A DNA stretch of 64,000 bases from Promethearchaeota archaeon. GTDB lineage: Archaea; Asgardarchaeota; Lokiarchaeia; Sigyniarchaeales; SOKP01. The notes beneath the pieces were generated by a model, which saw nothing but the letters and a program-made list of their open reading frames with translations, was not told the DNA's origin and made no database searches. Below are positions 24,771-34,623 of this stretch, one piece after another. The position numbers and the translations under genes are program-made. Location of the stretch: positions 96,457 to 160,456 of the forward strand of contig JAHPZJ010000006.1 of assembly GCA_019058245.1 (NCBI GenBank), read 5' to 3'. How positions within the stretch are numbered: position 1 is the first letter of the stretch; each line of letters begins with the position of its first letter.

Positions 24771-27629
24771 ATGGAGGAAATTGACCCTAAGAAGTTAACT
24801 CCTATGTTAAAACATTGGTATTCAATTCGTAAAAGATTTCCTTCAGATTATCTCATTGCATATCGCATGGGCGATTTTTATGAATTTTTTTATGATAATG
24901 CTGAAAGAATTTCAAAGCTTTTAGGAATAACTCTAACAAAAAGAGGAGATATTCCCTTAGCAGGGATTCCTCATCATTCTGGTCATAATTATTTTAATAA
25001 TTTAATGAACCTCGGTGAAACATTAGTCATAGTTGAACAATTAGAAGATCCTGCTACAGTAAAGGGAAGAATTGTAAAGCGTGGAGTTACTCGAGTGCTC
25101 TCACCAGGAACAATTATAGAACCAAACCTGCTAAAATCAAATCAAAATAATTATATTGCCTCCATGATTAAAGAAAAAAATGGATTTGGTGTTGCTTTTA
25201 TGGATATATCTACTGGAGAGTTTGTAGCTACTGAAATATCAAATAAGAATCAAGATTCACAAGAACAATTATTGAGTTTACTTTCTCAGTATGACCCTGT
25301 AGAATTAATTATACCTCTTGATCTAAAAAATGATGAGCGACTCTTTATTTTATTGACAGATTTAACTAAAGCGATCATTAAATCATATGATGAGCATGTT
25401 TTTTTATACGAGGAGGCCTATACATTAATTTCCCGTCATTTTAAAGTTACGAATTTAGAAAGTTTTGCCTTAGAAGATAAACCCATAGCCATTCAAGCCG
25501 CGGGAGGCCTATTAGCATTTTTAAAAGATACCCAACGAGATGTGATTCCAAATATCTTTAAAGTCAATGTTATTAAAGAAGAAAACGTACTCCACTTAGA
25601 CTATATTACACAGAGGAATTTAGAGTTAATTAATTCACTTTGGGAAAGAGGTAAGGATACCACGCTATATTCTATTTTTAACCACACTTGTACTCCAATG
25701 GGTGCTCGTTTAATAAAGAAATTCATCCTCCAACCTCTTACAGATATTAAAGAAATTAATCAACGATTAAAAATCGTCCAAAAGTTTAAAGACGATATTT
25801 TTCTAAGATCTGATCTAAGGGAGGAATTAGGTGTTATTGGTGATTTAGAAAGATTTATTAATAGAATTACTTATGCGGGTCGTACTAATGCTCGAGATCT
25901 AATAAATATTAGAAATTCTTTAGAGAAAATTCCAATAATCAAGCAATTATTAGAGAAGGCTGATATCCCGGAAATTTCAAATTTTCTTGAAAAGATTAAT
26001 ACTTTCAATGAAATCAAAGAATTAATAAATATTTCAATTAAGGATAATCCCCCTACTACTATAAAAGAGGGCAATATCATTAAAAATGGTTTCAATAATG
26101 AATTAGATGAGCTCAGAGATATAGTACAGAATGGAAAGAAATATATTCTGGACTATGAAGGAGAACAGAAGAAAAAGTGGAATTTAACGACAGGTTTAAA
26201 AGTTGGATATAATAATATACTAGGTTATTATATCGAAATAACATTAAAAACTCTAAATATTATAAAAACCGTTCCTGAAGAGTATAATGAAAGAGCAACC
26301 CTTAAGAATGCAAAAAGATATACTACAAAACGATTAAAAGAACTTGAAGAGAAAATTTTGAGTGCAGAAGAAAAAATCAACGATTTAGAATATGAGATAT
26401 TTAATACTATTCGTGAAAAAGTTGAAATAGAAACAAAAAATATTCTTGAGACTGCCAAAAGTATTGCTGCTATTGATGTACTTACTTGTTTTGCTGAAAT
26501 TGCAGAAATATATAACTATTCAAGACCAATTATCAATCATGAAAATAAAATAATTATAAAAGATGGTAGACATCCCGTTATTGAACAAATAAACTTAGAT
26601 GAGCAATTTATCCCTAATGATTGTTATTTAGATAATGATAATGACCAACTATTAATTATTACTGGCCCAAATATGGCTGGCAAAAGTACATTTTTAAGAC
26701 AAGTAGCTTTAATCTGTATAATTGCACAAATGGGATGTTTTGTTCCAGCAAAATCTGCTACAATCGGAATAATTGACCAAATTTTTACCCGAATAGGAGC
26801 CTCTGATGATCTTGCCAGAAAATTAAGTACTTTTATGATTGAAATGACTGAAACTGCTAAAATTCTAAATTATGCTACACCAAAAAGTATAGTCATCATA
26901 GATGAATTAGGGAGGGGAACAAGTACTAGTGATGGGCAAAGTATAGCAATGGCAACTCTTGAGAAATTACATGAGCTAAAAGTAAAGACTCTATTCAGTA
27001 CCCATTATCATCAATTAACAGAACTTAATTTACCAGGAGTAAAAAATTATCATTTAGACATTATCGAAAATGATGATGGGAGTATCAATTTTGTAAGGAC
27101 ATTAAAGCAAGGAAGTACAGATAAATCTTATGGTATTCATGTTGCAAAACTAGCAGGAATTCCTGATGATGTGATAATAAGAGCTTTTGAAATTCTTGAA
27201 CAAATTGAAGAAAAAGATCCTTTTAGGACAGCAATTAGACAAAATGGAGAATTGGCTTCATCAAGTAAATACTATGATAAAATTATTGATGAAAAAAAAG
27301 TTGAGTTAGAAAATCTTAATCAAGAACTTAAAGCAATAAGGGCTTCATTAAACGAATGTATTGAAGATCTAAACCAAAATCAAAAAGAATTATCAAAAAA
27401 ACAGAATGAAATCAAAGAGATTGAACTGAAAAAAGCAAAAATTTCTGAAAGTAAAACTCCAAAAAAGAAAAAATATGTACAGACAAGTTTATTCGAACCA
27501 TTAAAGAATACAGAACAAGTAAACGATCTAGTTCATTTTATTAAGGAAATTATTATAAATTCTGAAAATCCAAGTAAAATAAAAGAACAATTAGATGAAT
27601 TAATAAAAAAATTAAAAAAACTCAGCTAA
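24771..27629 (+). CDS. mutS: DNA mismatch repair protein MutS
   Basis: 952 residues, MutS1 type. The N-terminal mismatch-recognition domain contains the F-x-E motif in MGDFYEFFYDNA. Connector, lever and clamp domains follow, then the ATPase: Walker A GPNMAGKST at 632-640 and Walker B DELGRGTST from D711. The C-terminal ~130 residues are a long charged coiled coil (around 835-905) before the last helices, somewhat longer than usual. It pairs functionally with mutL 1.1 kb downstream. MutS/MutL are uncommon in archaea and are generally regarded as bacterial acquisitions. Its stop overlaps the convergent gene at 27626 by 4 bases. Confidence 0.96.
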   Translation: MEEIDPKKLTPMLKHWYSIRKRFPSDYLIAYRMGDFYEFFYDNAERISKLLGITLTKRGDIPLAGIPHHSGHNYFNNLMNLGETLVIVEQLEDPATVKGRIVKRGVTRVLSPGTIIEPNLLKSNQNNYIASMIKEKNGFGVAFMDISTGEFVATEISNKNQDSQEQLLSLLSQYDPVELIIPLDLKNDERLFILLTDLTKAIIKSYDEHVFLYEEAYTLISRHFKVTNLESFALEDKPIAIQAAGGLLAFLKDTQRDVIPNIFKVNVIKEENVLHLDYITQRNLELINSLWERGKDTTLYSIFNHTCTPMGARLIKKFILQPLTDIKEINQRLKIVQKFKDDIFLRSDLREELGVIGDLERFINRITYAGRTNARDLINIRNSLEKIPIIKQLLEKADIPEISNFLEKINTFNEIKELINISIKDNPPTTIKEGNIIKNGFNNELDELRDIVQNGKKYILDYEGEQKKKWNLTTGLKVGYNNILGYYIEITLKTLNIIKTVPEEYNERATLKNAKRYTTKRLKELEEKILSAEEKINDLEYEIFNTIREKVEIETKNILETAKSIAAIDVLTCFAEIAEIYNYSRPIINHENKIIIKDGRHPVIEQINLDEQFIPNDCYLDNDNDQLLIITGPNMAGKSTFLRQVALICIIAQMGCFVPAKSATIGIIDQIFTRIGASDDLARKLSTFMIEMTETAKILNYATPKSIVIIDELGRGTSTSDGQSIAMATLEKLHELKVKTLFSTHYHQLTELNLPGVKNYHLDIIENDDGSINFVRTLKQGSTDKSYGIHVAKLAGIPDDVIIRAFEILEQIEEKDPFRTAIRQNGELASSSKYYDKIIDEKKVELENLNQELKAIRASLNECIEDLNQNQKELSKKQNEIKEIELKKAKISESKTPKKKKYVQTSLFEPLKNTEQVNDLVHFIKEIIINSENPSKIKEQLDELIKKLKKLS

Positions 27630-28561
27630 GGAATTACAACGGGAATTATAAAAACTATTATAGTTAAATAAATTTCATAAATACTTATCGCTGACCACAA
27701 TAATATCCGAATATAATTTTTTCTTTTCTCAATTTTTATATTTTCTATAATTATTATGGCTAATAATCCTATAAACATTAAATGAGAAGGTTGAACTGCT
27801 TTCCACATAAATGAATCAAAAAAGAAAATACCATTTATTTCTTCATCTCTATGTCCCCAATTCTCAATCATTTGAAAGAAATAATCTGGAAAAATTAGAT
27901 ATGGAATACAGAGAATTATAAGAGGGATTAAAAAATAGAAAATCTCCTTCCACTTTATTTTTTTTATTATTAATATAACTGGAAGAAATAAAACGGCCGT
28001 TATTTTAAATGTTGCAAGTGCAAAAAAAATTCCTGATAACCATTTTTTATCCTCTTCTAGAAAACGATAAGAATTGAATAAGAGAAAGACAATAATAAAG
28101 TTAACATTATTATAATAAGCATCTATAGTATAAGCGATAGTAGCAAAGATATAAAAAATTAGTAAATCTTTTTTATTTTTAAAAAATTTAGGGGCTTCCT
28201 TTATAACATAGATACATAAAATTAAACGTAGTATATCCCAAATATAAATCATTATTATTAGATTACTTGGATTTAAATAAATTGGAAGGTAAATTGGAGA
28301 GAAGAGAAAATACCAGAAATAAAGATAATAAGGTGGCCAATCAGATATAGAAACATCATTATAAAAATTAATCAAACCATTATCCATACCTTCTATAAAT
28401 ATCTTAAAATCAATATCTTTTGTTTCACTAACCCATTCTGATATATCGAGAAAAAAGATTCTTATTATTATTTGAATTATCGTAATAATTATAAAAAAGC
28501 TGATAAAATATAAAGGAATTGAAGATTTTTCTTTAAATATCTCTGTAGTTTGATTACTCAT
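27626..28561 (-). CDS. GT-C fold glycosyltransferase-like membrane protein (GT87-like)
   Basis: 311 residues with eight or more hydrophobic segments. The arrangement of an early extracellular-type loop with acidic residues (DIDFKIFIEGMDNG), then WPPYYLYFWY, then NNVNFIIVFLLF and a W-L-S-G-(I/A)-F-F-A-L-A helix with a following lysine (TFKITAV), is the pattern of GT87/DUF2029 polyprenyl-sugar mannosyltransferases. It is shorter than most members (~380-450), so it may be a reduced version. It is convergent with mutS and divergent from mutL; no functional link to repair is expected. Confidence 0.6.
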   Translation of the reverse strand: MSNQTTEIFKEKSSIPLYFISFFIIITIIQIIIRIFFLDISEWVSETKDIDFKIFIEGMDNGLINFYNDVSISDWPPYYLYFWYFLFSPIYLPIYLNPSNLIIMIYIWDILRLILCIYVIKEAPKFFKNKKDLLIFYIFATIAYTIDAYYNNVNFIIVFLLFNSYRFLEEDKKWLSGIFFALATFKITAVLFLPVILIIKKIKWKEIFYFLIPLIILCIPYLIFPDYFFQMIENWGHRDEEINGIFFFDSFMWKAVQPSHLMFIGLLAIIIIENIKIEKRKNYIRILLWSAISIYEIYLTIIVFIIPVVIP

Positions 28562-28731
28562 AATAGAATTTTAGTATATTTATTATAGAGTATTAAACGA
28601 GATATAAAAGACTTACTTCCCACCATAATTTATTTAAACTTTAATAGTGTATTATTTTAAATTTGATTGTCATGAGAAATTTATTAGCTAATAAAATTAT
28701 CTTAACATTGGAAAAAATTTTTAGATGAATA

Positions 28732-30585
28732 GTGAAAGTAAGAAAAATTAAAAAAATTCTTGAAGCGGATAAAATAGCTGCTGGAGAAGTAGTTGACAGA
28801 CCGGCCAATGTTGTAAAAGAACTTGTTGAAAATAGCATCGATGCAAATGCTTCGGAAATAAGAATTATTGTTAGGAACGCTGGAAAGTCTTTAATTCATG
28901 TAATTGATGATGGAATTGGTATCCCCTCTGAGGATATAAAAATTGCTTTTGAAAGACATACTAGTAGTAAAATCAGAAGTATTCAAGATTTAGAAAATCT
29001 TTCTACATTAGGATTTAGAGGAGAAGCCCTCGCTAGTATAGCCGCAGTAAGTAAAGTTGAAATTATATCTCGAGTTGAAGACGAAGAGAAAGGAGTGCAA
29101 CTAATTATCGAGGGGGGAAAAATTGTAGATAAAAAGAGAATTTCCTGCCCTGTTGGAACTAACATTCAAGTTAAAAATTTATTTTATAATTTACCAGCAA
29201 GGCAAAAGTTTCTTAAAACTGATGCTACAGAATTAGGGCACATTACGGATATAGTGCAAAGATATTCCTTAGCATATCCCAATCTTCATTTTATATATCA
29301 TCATAATGAGCTAGATATCCTCAATTGTCCAGCTTCGAATGATTTGAAAACAATCGTGTTCCATGTCTATGGAAAACAAATTGCTAAATTTTCTGAACAA
29401 ATTGATTTTGAAGAAAAAAATCCTTATTTTAAAGTAAATGGATTATTGGGGCACCCAGAAATATCTAAGAAAACCCGAACTTATTCAAGTCTATTCATTA
29501 ATCATCGCTATGTGATAAGTGATTTGTTATCAAGAGCAATCCAAGAATCCTATAAGGGAACACTCATGGTGGGTAAATATCCATTTTATATACTCAATAT
29601 TAATTTGGATCCTTCCGTAATTGATTTCAATGTTCATCCAAAAAAACTTCATGTTAGATTCGAAAGAGAAGAATATGTCTATAATAAAGTATATAATATA
29701 ATTAGAAATTTTGTTGAAGATAAATTTATAGTAAAGGAAGCAAAATATATCTCAACAGAATTACATGATTTCGTACCAAAGGAAGAAAAATTATTAGAAG
29801 CAAAAAAAGAAATATCAGAGGTTAAATTTAAGCAGGAAAAAATAAATCAGGAAAAAGTCTTAAAAACTGAAGAAAAAATACAATTAAGCTTAGAGGATCA
29901 GATAGTTTCAGATAAACCAATCGAAAAACTTCCACTTGAAACTCTACTAAGGGAAAAATACATAATTTCCGAGAATTTTCCCAAATTACGATTAATTTCT
30001 CACACAGGTCAATTAAGCAATAAAACTTATGTAGTTTTAGAAGGAATTAATGAAAATAATGAAGAAGGACTATTTATCTTAGATCAACACGCTGCCTCTG
30101 AGAGGATAATGAAAGAAAAATTCATAGATGCTTTTAAAACCTCAAAAATGAATAGACAAAAATTAATTTCTCCTTTAAAAATTGAGGTATCTCCAAGTGA
30201 AAAAATATTTTTAGAGTCTAATTTATTGGAAATTAGGAAACTAGGATTTGATTTCCAGCGATTCGGAGGGACTACCTTTATTTTAAGAGAAATTCCAACC
30301 GTTATGGGAAAAGTCCCCAAATTAAATATTATAAAAGAAATTATTAGTGATATAACTGAAATTGGTAAAGATAAGAGTTTTTCAGAAGTAACAGAAGAGA
30401 TTATTAACTATTTATCCTGTCATAAAAGCATTAGAGGTGGTGATAATTTATCTCTAAAAGACATAAGAAATTTATTAATTGACTTAGGAAAATGTAAAGA
30501 TTCATATCATTGTGCTCATGGAAGACCCACGATAAGATTCTTCTCTTATAAAGAATTAGATAAATTATTTAAAAGAATAGTATAA
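28732..30585 (+). CDS. mutL: DNA mismatch repair endonuclease MutL
   Basis: 617 residues from GTG 28732; the nearby ATG at 28724 is followed by a stop. The N-terminal GHKL ATPase is intact (ELVENSIDAN, DDGIGI, TLGFRGEAL), followed by the transducer domain and an acidic/lysine-rich linker (about 335-400). The C-terminal domain has the endonuclease motif DQHAASERIMKE beginning at D451, plus CHKSIRGGD and CAHGRPT zinc-site motifs. It should therefore be a nicking MutL, as in organisms without MutH. MutS is encoded 1.1 kb upstream. Confidence 0.95.
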   Translation: MKVRKIKKILEADKIAAGEVVDRPANVVKELVENSIDANASEIRIIVRNAGKSLIHVIDDGIGIPSEDIKIAFERHTSSKIRSIQDLENLSTLGFRGEALASIAAVSKVEIISRVEDEEKGVQLIIEGGKIVDKKRISCPVGTNIQVKNLFYNLPARQKFLKTDATELGHITDIVQRYSLAYPNLHFIYHHNELDILNCPASNDLKTIVFHVYGKQIAKFSEQIDFEEKNPYFKVNGLLGHPEISKKTRTYSSLFINHRYVISDLLSRAIQESYKGTLMVGKYPFYILNINLDPSVIDFNVHPKKLHVRFEREEYVYNKVYNIIRNFVEDKFIVKEAKYISTELHDFVPKEEKLLEAKKEISEVKFKQEKINQEKVLKTEEKIQLSLEDQIVSDKPIEKLPLETLLREKYIISENFPKLRLISHTGQLSNKTYVVLEGINENNEEGLFILDQHAASERIMKEKFIDAFKTSKMNRQKLISPLKIEVSPSEKIFLESNLLEIRKLGFDFQRFGGTTFILREIPTVMGKVPKLNIIKEIISDITEIGKDKSFSEVTEEIINYLSCHKSIRGGDNLSLKDIRNLLIDLGKCKDSYHCAHGRPTIRFFSYKELDKLFKRIV

Positions 30586-30606
30586 TGAAAATTAAATAAT
30601 TTCTTT

Positions 30607-30873
30607 TTAGGCTTTTGAAAAAGCAATACCTTCAATTCCTTGGATACCATTGACTTTGTGAAAAAATTCTTCAACTCTGTCTGTTCCTCCCCATTCCTCT
30701 GGATATCTTACTCTAACTCTTGCTTTTTTCAAACCAAAAGCCACAGGCATTACTTCATAAGTTTCTATAACACAAGTATCAGGTAGAACATTTTTTAATT
30801 TATCAACAAATTCCTCGAAGTTCACTTCCGTGTCTTCTGGAATTACATCAATTAGGGCAACAAATTCTCCCAT
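30607..30873 (-). CDS. Translation elongation factor aEF-1 beta
   Basis: 88 residues, the normal archaeal size. The fold signatures MGEFVALIDVIPEDTEVNFE, FGLKKARVRVRYPEEWGGTD and IEGIAFSKA match archaeal aEF-1beta, the guanine nucleotide exchange factor of aEF-1alpha. It lies 25 bases downstream of a small archaeal zinc-ribbon gene on the same strand, an arrangement common in archaea. Confidence 0.93.
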   Translation of the reverse strand: MGEFVALIDVIPEDTEVNFEEFVDKLKNVLPDTCVIETYEVMPVAFGLKKARVRVRYPEEWGGTDRVEEFFHKVNGIQGIEGIAFSKA

Positions 30874-30898
30874 ATTAATCTCTCTATTTATTTTTATT

Positions 30899-31075
30899 TT
30901 AAGGCCCCTTAAATGAGCATTTCAAGCATAAATATTCTTTACCCATTTCCCTACACCGCTCACAACGCCAAATTGTTACATCTCCACAAGAAGGGCATGG
31001 AAAATGAACTGCGGCTTCATAGGGTGCAATCGGACGTCCACAACCGAAACACACATTACTCTTGTAAGTACTCAT
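30899..31075 (-). CDS. Small archaeal zinc-ribbon protein
   Basis: 58 residues from ATG 31075. Four CxxC-type knuckles are visible (CFGCGRPI, CPSCGD, CERCREM and CLKCSF), enough for two zinc ribbons, with a conserved VTIWRCERC core. This matches the widespread archaeal zinc-finger family (HVO_2753-like) usually encoded next to aEF-1beta, as here. It probably contacts RNA or the translation machinery; the exact role is not known. Confidence 0.88.
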   Translation of the reverse strand: MSTYKSNVCFGCGRPIAPYEAAVHFPCPSCGDVTIWRCERCREMGKEYLCLKCSFKGP

Positions 31076-31389
31076 TGATATATTATCACAGCATTATCAA
31101 AATTTTTACTTAGATATTAAAATACATAATAACTTTAATTATTTTCTAATTTTAACATCTTAAAAAAACCTGTAATTTAAATTTGATTTATTTTTATCCA
31201 TAAAAAAATAGTGTGTAAATTTGATTGAAACAGAAATAATTTACTTTTATCTATGTATTTAACTGTTCTATTTAAATTGATATATTCATTAACGAAAAAA
31301 CATAGAAATGAAATTTTAAATTGATAAACAACATAAATTACTTATAGAGAATTTAATGAAATATAAATTAATCTTTAAAAGGAACAATA
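31076..31389. other. Intergenic region, divergent promoters
   Basis: 314 AT-rich bases between the zinc-ribbon gene (minus) and the gene at 31390 (plus). I see no palindrome or RNA gene beyond TATA-like stretches. Confidence 0.5.
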
Positions 31390-31920
31390 ATGCCAGAAAA
31401 TAAAGTTAAAAAATATTTCAAACTTATTGAAGCCTGGGCTTGGTGTCCGATATGTGAAGATATGGTCGCTTTAATAATTGATAAAGACGAAATTATTGAT
31501 GGGTTAAAGACTAGTATATATACCAAGGAATTCACTCACAAAAATCCACATCCTGATCTTGATGATACAGATGATTTATCTGGTAATGAGCATACAATTT
31601 ATATTTACATAAATGAAAATTATGATATAACTGGAGTGAAAGCTTTTTTCGGAGAATCACCTACTACTACAGAAATTGGGGCTCAAGCAGCAGAAGAAGG
31701 TGGAGAAGTTAGAATACCAATACTGGTCAAAGAAGTTCCACCTATGGCGGTAAAATTTGGAATGCTTAATAAAGAACAATTTAGAGTTTTAAAAGTTTGC
31801 GATGGAATGAATACCATTGAGCAAGTTGCTCAAATAGCTCAAAAGAGTGTAAGAGATATTGAAGAAATGATGGAACAGCTCCGAAGAAAAGGATTGGTTA
31901 AAATTATTATAAGAACATGA
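31390..31920 (+). CDS. Unknown protein with C-terminal winged helix, beside a small GTPase
   Basis: 176 residues. The N-terminal part begins with a lone CPIC pair (WAWCPICEDM) and forms a mixed alpha/beta region with an acidic loop (DLDDTDDLSGNE). The last ~60 residues read as a winged helix (EQFRVLKVCDGMNTIEQV, then a recognition-like helix and RRKGLVKIII). A glycine-rich turn (EEGGEVRIPI) lies between them. It is convergent with the small GTPase, 37 bases apart. No family recognised; it could be a regulator or adaptor in the GTPase pathway, which is inference. Confidence 0.7.
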   Translation: MPENKVKKYFKLIEAWAWCPICEDMVALIIDKDEIIDGLKTSIYTKEFTHKNPHPDLDDTDDLSGNEHTIYIYINENYDITGVKAFFGESPTTTEIGAQAAEEGGEVRIPILVKEVPPMAVKFGMLNKEQFRVLKVCDGMNTIEQVAQIAQKSVRDIEEMMEQLRRKGLVKIIIRT

Positions 31921-31957
31921 GATTTATTTTACTTTTTCCTCATTTTAATGAGCGCTT

Positions 31958-32497
31958 TTACTTAGGTTTTTCTATCATTTCTTTTGTAATTGTTTCAAAA
32001 ATTTGTTCTACATTCTCACCAGTTTTGGAAGAGCATTCAATATAACCACTTAATTTATATTTATTCGCTAATTCGATTGCTTCTTCGGATTGCACTGATC
32101 TTTTATCCTCGAGATCTGATTTTCCTCCAACCATTATGATGGGTATATTCATCTCTTTTTCGGATACAAAATACTCAAAAATCGATAACCAATCATCAAT
32201 ATCTTTTATAGTTGAATATCTTGTTATATCAAACATGAAAATACCACCATCTGCTCCTTTAGCAAAACTGGGTAAAAGTACCCTAAAACGTTCTTCTCCT
32301 GCAAAATCCCAAATTCGAAGTGTTACTGGTTTACCATCAACGGTTACATTTCTAATACTAAAATCTGCGCCAATTGTCATTTTAATGTCCTCTTCGAAAA
32401 TCTTAGTTACGTATCTTTTTATCAATGTTGTTTTACCGACTCCCCCTGATCCAAAAATACACAGTTTATAAGCTAATTTTGACGCTATGTTTAACAC
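31958..32497 (-). CDS. Rab/Ras-like small GTPase
   Basis: 179 residues from GTG 32497. G1 GSGGVGKT (16-23), G2 T41 in TIGADF (Rab-like), G3 WDFAGEE (D64-E69), G4 GKSD in place of NKxD, and G5 CSSKTG. E68 stands where Ras has Gln61, and the G4 Asn is Gly, so hydrolysis rate and base selection may differ from canonical Rabs. No C-terminal cysteine, so no prenylation. Such GTPases are expanded in Asgard archaea and are linked to membrane or cytoskeletal control by analogy with eukaryotes. Confidence 0.94.
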   Translation of the reverse strand: MLNIASKLAYKLCIFGSGGVGKTTLIKRYVTKIFEEDIKMTIGADFSIRNVTVDGKPVTLRIWDFAGEERFRVLLPSFAKGADGGIFMFDITRYSTIKDIDDWLSIFEYFVSEKEMNIPIIMVGGKSDLEDKRSVQSEEAIELANKYKLSGYIECSSKTGENVEQIFETITKEMIEKPK

Positions 32498-33118
32498 CTT
32501 ATTTTAGATAGAAAAATTTCTCTTCTTCTAAATTATCGTTATAACCTTTAAAAATCTTTTTAATTATAAAATAATTTATTTTTTATTATTTATTTTATTT
32601 AGTTTTTTTGTTCTTTAAGGATATTATGTGGGTTTTTATTTAATCTTACCAAAGACTTATAGAGATTAGTTATATTAAAAAGCTATGACCTCTATTTTAA
32701 CTAATTTAAGTTATATCTTAATAATTAAATTATTAATAGTACAGAATTAATAAAATAAGCCTTGTTATATAATCTCGGTTATAAAACTCGTTTCAATTAT
32801 CTTAATTCCCAATATTTGGGATAATTTATTCTCAACTATTGGATTAAACTTTACTATTGAATCAATATATTCTTAACAAAAAGAGATCACAATTACCTGA
32901 TAAACGCTATATATTTGTAGTATCTTTAATGTCAATTAGATCTTTTAATATTTGACAAATTAATGATCGAAATTAGTATTTATATGATCTAATTTTAAAA
33001 AAAGATTAATAGTTCGAATATTTTAGTTACTTAGTATAATTTTAATTAAAATTACTGAGAAATTTTATATTACTGGATTTAATTTTAAAATTAGAGGAAA
33101 ATAATTATTGATGATAAA
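32498..33118. other. 621-bp intergenic region
   Basis: AT-rich spacer upstream of lpd and of the GTPase gene. One small palindrome (TCCCAATATTTGGGA, 32807..32821) is visible about 300 bases before lpd. I see no protein-like frame and no RNA gene. Confidence 0.5.
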
Positions 33119-34600
33119 ATGAGTGTTAATCAATACGATTTAGCTATTATTGGAGGAGGACCAGGAGGTTATCATGCAGCTATTAGAGCGGCTCAATATG
33201 GAGCAAAAGTCGCATTAATTGAAAAAGCTAAGTTGGGTGGTACCTGTCTTAATTGGGGGTGTATCCCTACAAAGGCTTTATACGCTTCTGCTCATTTAAT
33301 AGAAAAAGTAAAAGAAGCCCATGAATTTGGAGTAGAAATTTCTAATTATAATTTAAACTTTGCCAAAGCTGTTGATAGAAAAAATCAAGTAGTCAAAGAA
33401 TTGGTTGGCGGAATTGAACAATTAGAGAATGCGTGGAAAAATGATGTCTATAAAGGGCATGGTAAAATTATAGGTGGAAATAGTAATGATGGATTTGATG
33501 TGTCGGTTGAAGGTGAAAATAATGAAGTAATTAAAGCAAAAAGGGTAATTATCGCAACAGGTTCCTCACCTGCTCTAATTCCAGCATTTAATATTGATCA
33601 TGAAAGGATTTTAACGAGTGATGATATTTTACATCCCGAATTTAAAACTGTACCTAAAAGACTTTTGATCATAGGTGCAGGTGTTATTGGTTGCGAATTT
33701 GCGAATATTTTTACACGATTTGGCAGTAAAGTAATTATGCTTGAATATCTTCCTTCTGCTATTGCTACAGAAGAACCTATGATTGTAAAAGTGTTAATGA
33801 AAAAATTTGAGGAATTAGGAATTGAACTCCATACTTCGCAAAATGTATTATCTGTAGAAAATACTGGTTCTGGAGTAAAAACTACTACCTGTGATTCCTC
33901 TATTCCACGAGATCAAACGGATTCTGCTGAAAAACATATCTTTGAAGCCGATTTATGTTTAGTATCTATTGGTCGTGCAAAAATATCAAAAGATCTTGGT
34001 TTAGAAAATCTTGGCATAGAAACCGATCGTGGTGCTATAAAAGTCAATAAAGATACGTTAGAGACTTCTATGAAAGGAATCTATGCAATCGGAGATGTTA
34101 CAGGAGGGCTTATGCTTGCTCATGTAGCCAGCTATGAGGGTGATATCGCAGTTGCAAATGCTTTAACCAGTATTGGAGGGTTTCCTGTTAGCGAAATGAA
34201 ACCTGATTATAGAGTAGTTCCCGCAACAATTTTCACCTCTCCAAATATAGGTTCTGTAGGCTATAGAAGAAAAGTTGCAAAAGATATGGGAATGGATGTT
34301 TTAATGGGTCAATTTCCTTATCAATCACTCGGTAAAGCTAAATGTATGGGCGAAGAAACAGGCTTCCTTGCAGTCTTATGTGAAAAGGAGTCACATAAAA
34401 TTATTGGTGCATCTTGTATTGGTACTGGAGCCCCAGAATTAATAGCTGAAATAGCATTGGGAATGCAACATGGTTTAACAGTTCATGATATCGCAGAAAC
34501 TATCCATAGTCATCCAACAATATCTGAAATGGTATTAGAGGGATGTGAAGCAACAGTTGGTATGGCTATTCATAAAAAAGGGAGACCTATTCAACATTAA
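33119..34600 (+). CDS. lpd: Dihydrolipoamide dehydrogenase
   Basis: 493 residues, full length. FAD-binding GGGPGGYHAAIRAA, redox-active C43/C48 in GGTCLNWGCIPTKA, NAD-binding GAGVIGCEFANIF, second FAD motif YAIGDVTGG and the C-terminal HSHPTISEMVLEG with the catalytic His. A short insert rich in T, S and D (around 255-270) is unusual. It would serve glycine cleavage or a 2-oxoacid dehydrogenase; no E2 or lipoyl protein is encoded nearby. Bases 34472-34536 are identical to a second, partial lpd 3' end at 39151..39324, so its last ~22 codons may have been replaced when an element inserted. Confidence 0.94.
   Translation: MSVNQYDLAIIGGGPGGYHAAIRAAQYGAKVALIEKAKLGGTCLNWGCIPTKALYASAHLIEKVKEAHEFGVEISNYNLNFAKAVDRKNQVVKELVGGIEQLENAWKNDVYKGHGKIIGGNSNDGFDVSVEGENNEVIKAKRVIIATGSSPALIPAFNIDHERILTSDDILHPEFKTVPKRLLIIGAGVIGCEFANIFTRFGSKVIMLEYLPSAIATEEPMIVKVLMKKFEELGIELHTSQNVLSVENTGSGVKTTTCDSSIPRDQTDSAEKHIFEADLCLVSIGRAKISKDLGLENLGIETDRGAIKVNKDTLETSMKGIYAIGDVTGGLMLAHVASYEGDIAVANALTSIGGFPVSEMKPDYRVVPATIFTSPNIGSVGYRRKVAKDMGMDVLMGQFPYQSLGKAKCMGEETGFLAVLCEKESHKIIGASCIGTGAPELIAEIALGMQHGLTVHDIAETIHSHPTISEMVLEGCEATVGMAIHKKGRPIQH
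34472..34536. repeat. Left copy of 65-bp identical core in lpd (att-like)
   Basis: 65 bases inside lpd identical to 39196..39260. Outside the core the two lpd copies differ at many third positions on both sides. That pattern is expected when an element carrying its own version of the gene end recombines site-specifically with the chromosomal gene. The spacing of 4724 bases would be the element length. Confidence 0.6.
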
Positions 34601-34623
34601 ACATTAGAATATCTCTTTATTTC

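Noticed and set aside
30913..31113. 66-residue plus-strand ORF near aEF-1beta
   Set aside because: The minus strand encodes a textbook archaeal zinc-ribbon protein at the same place.
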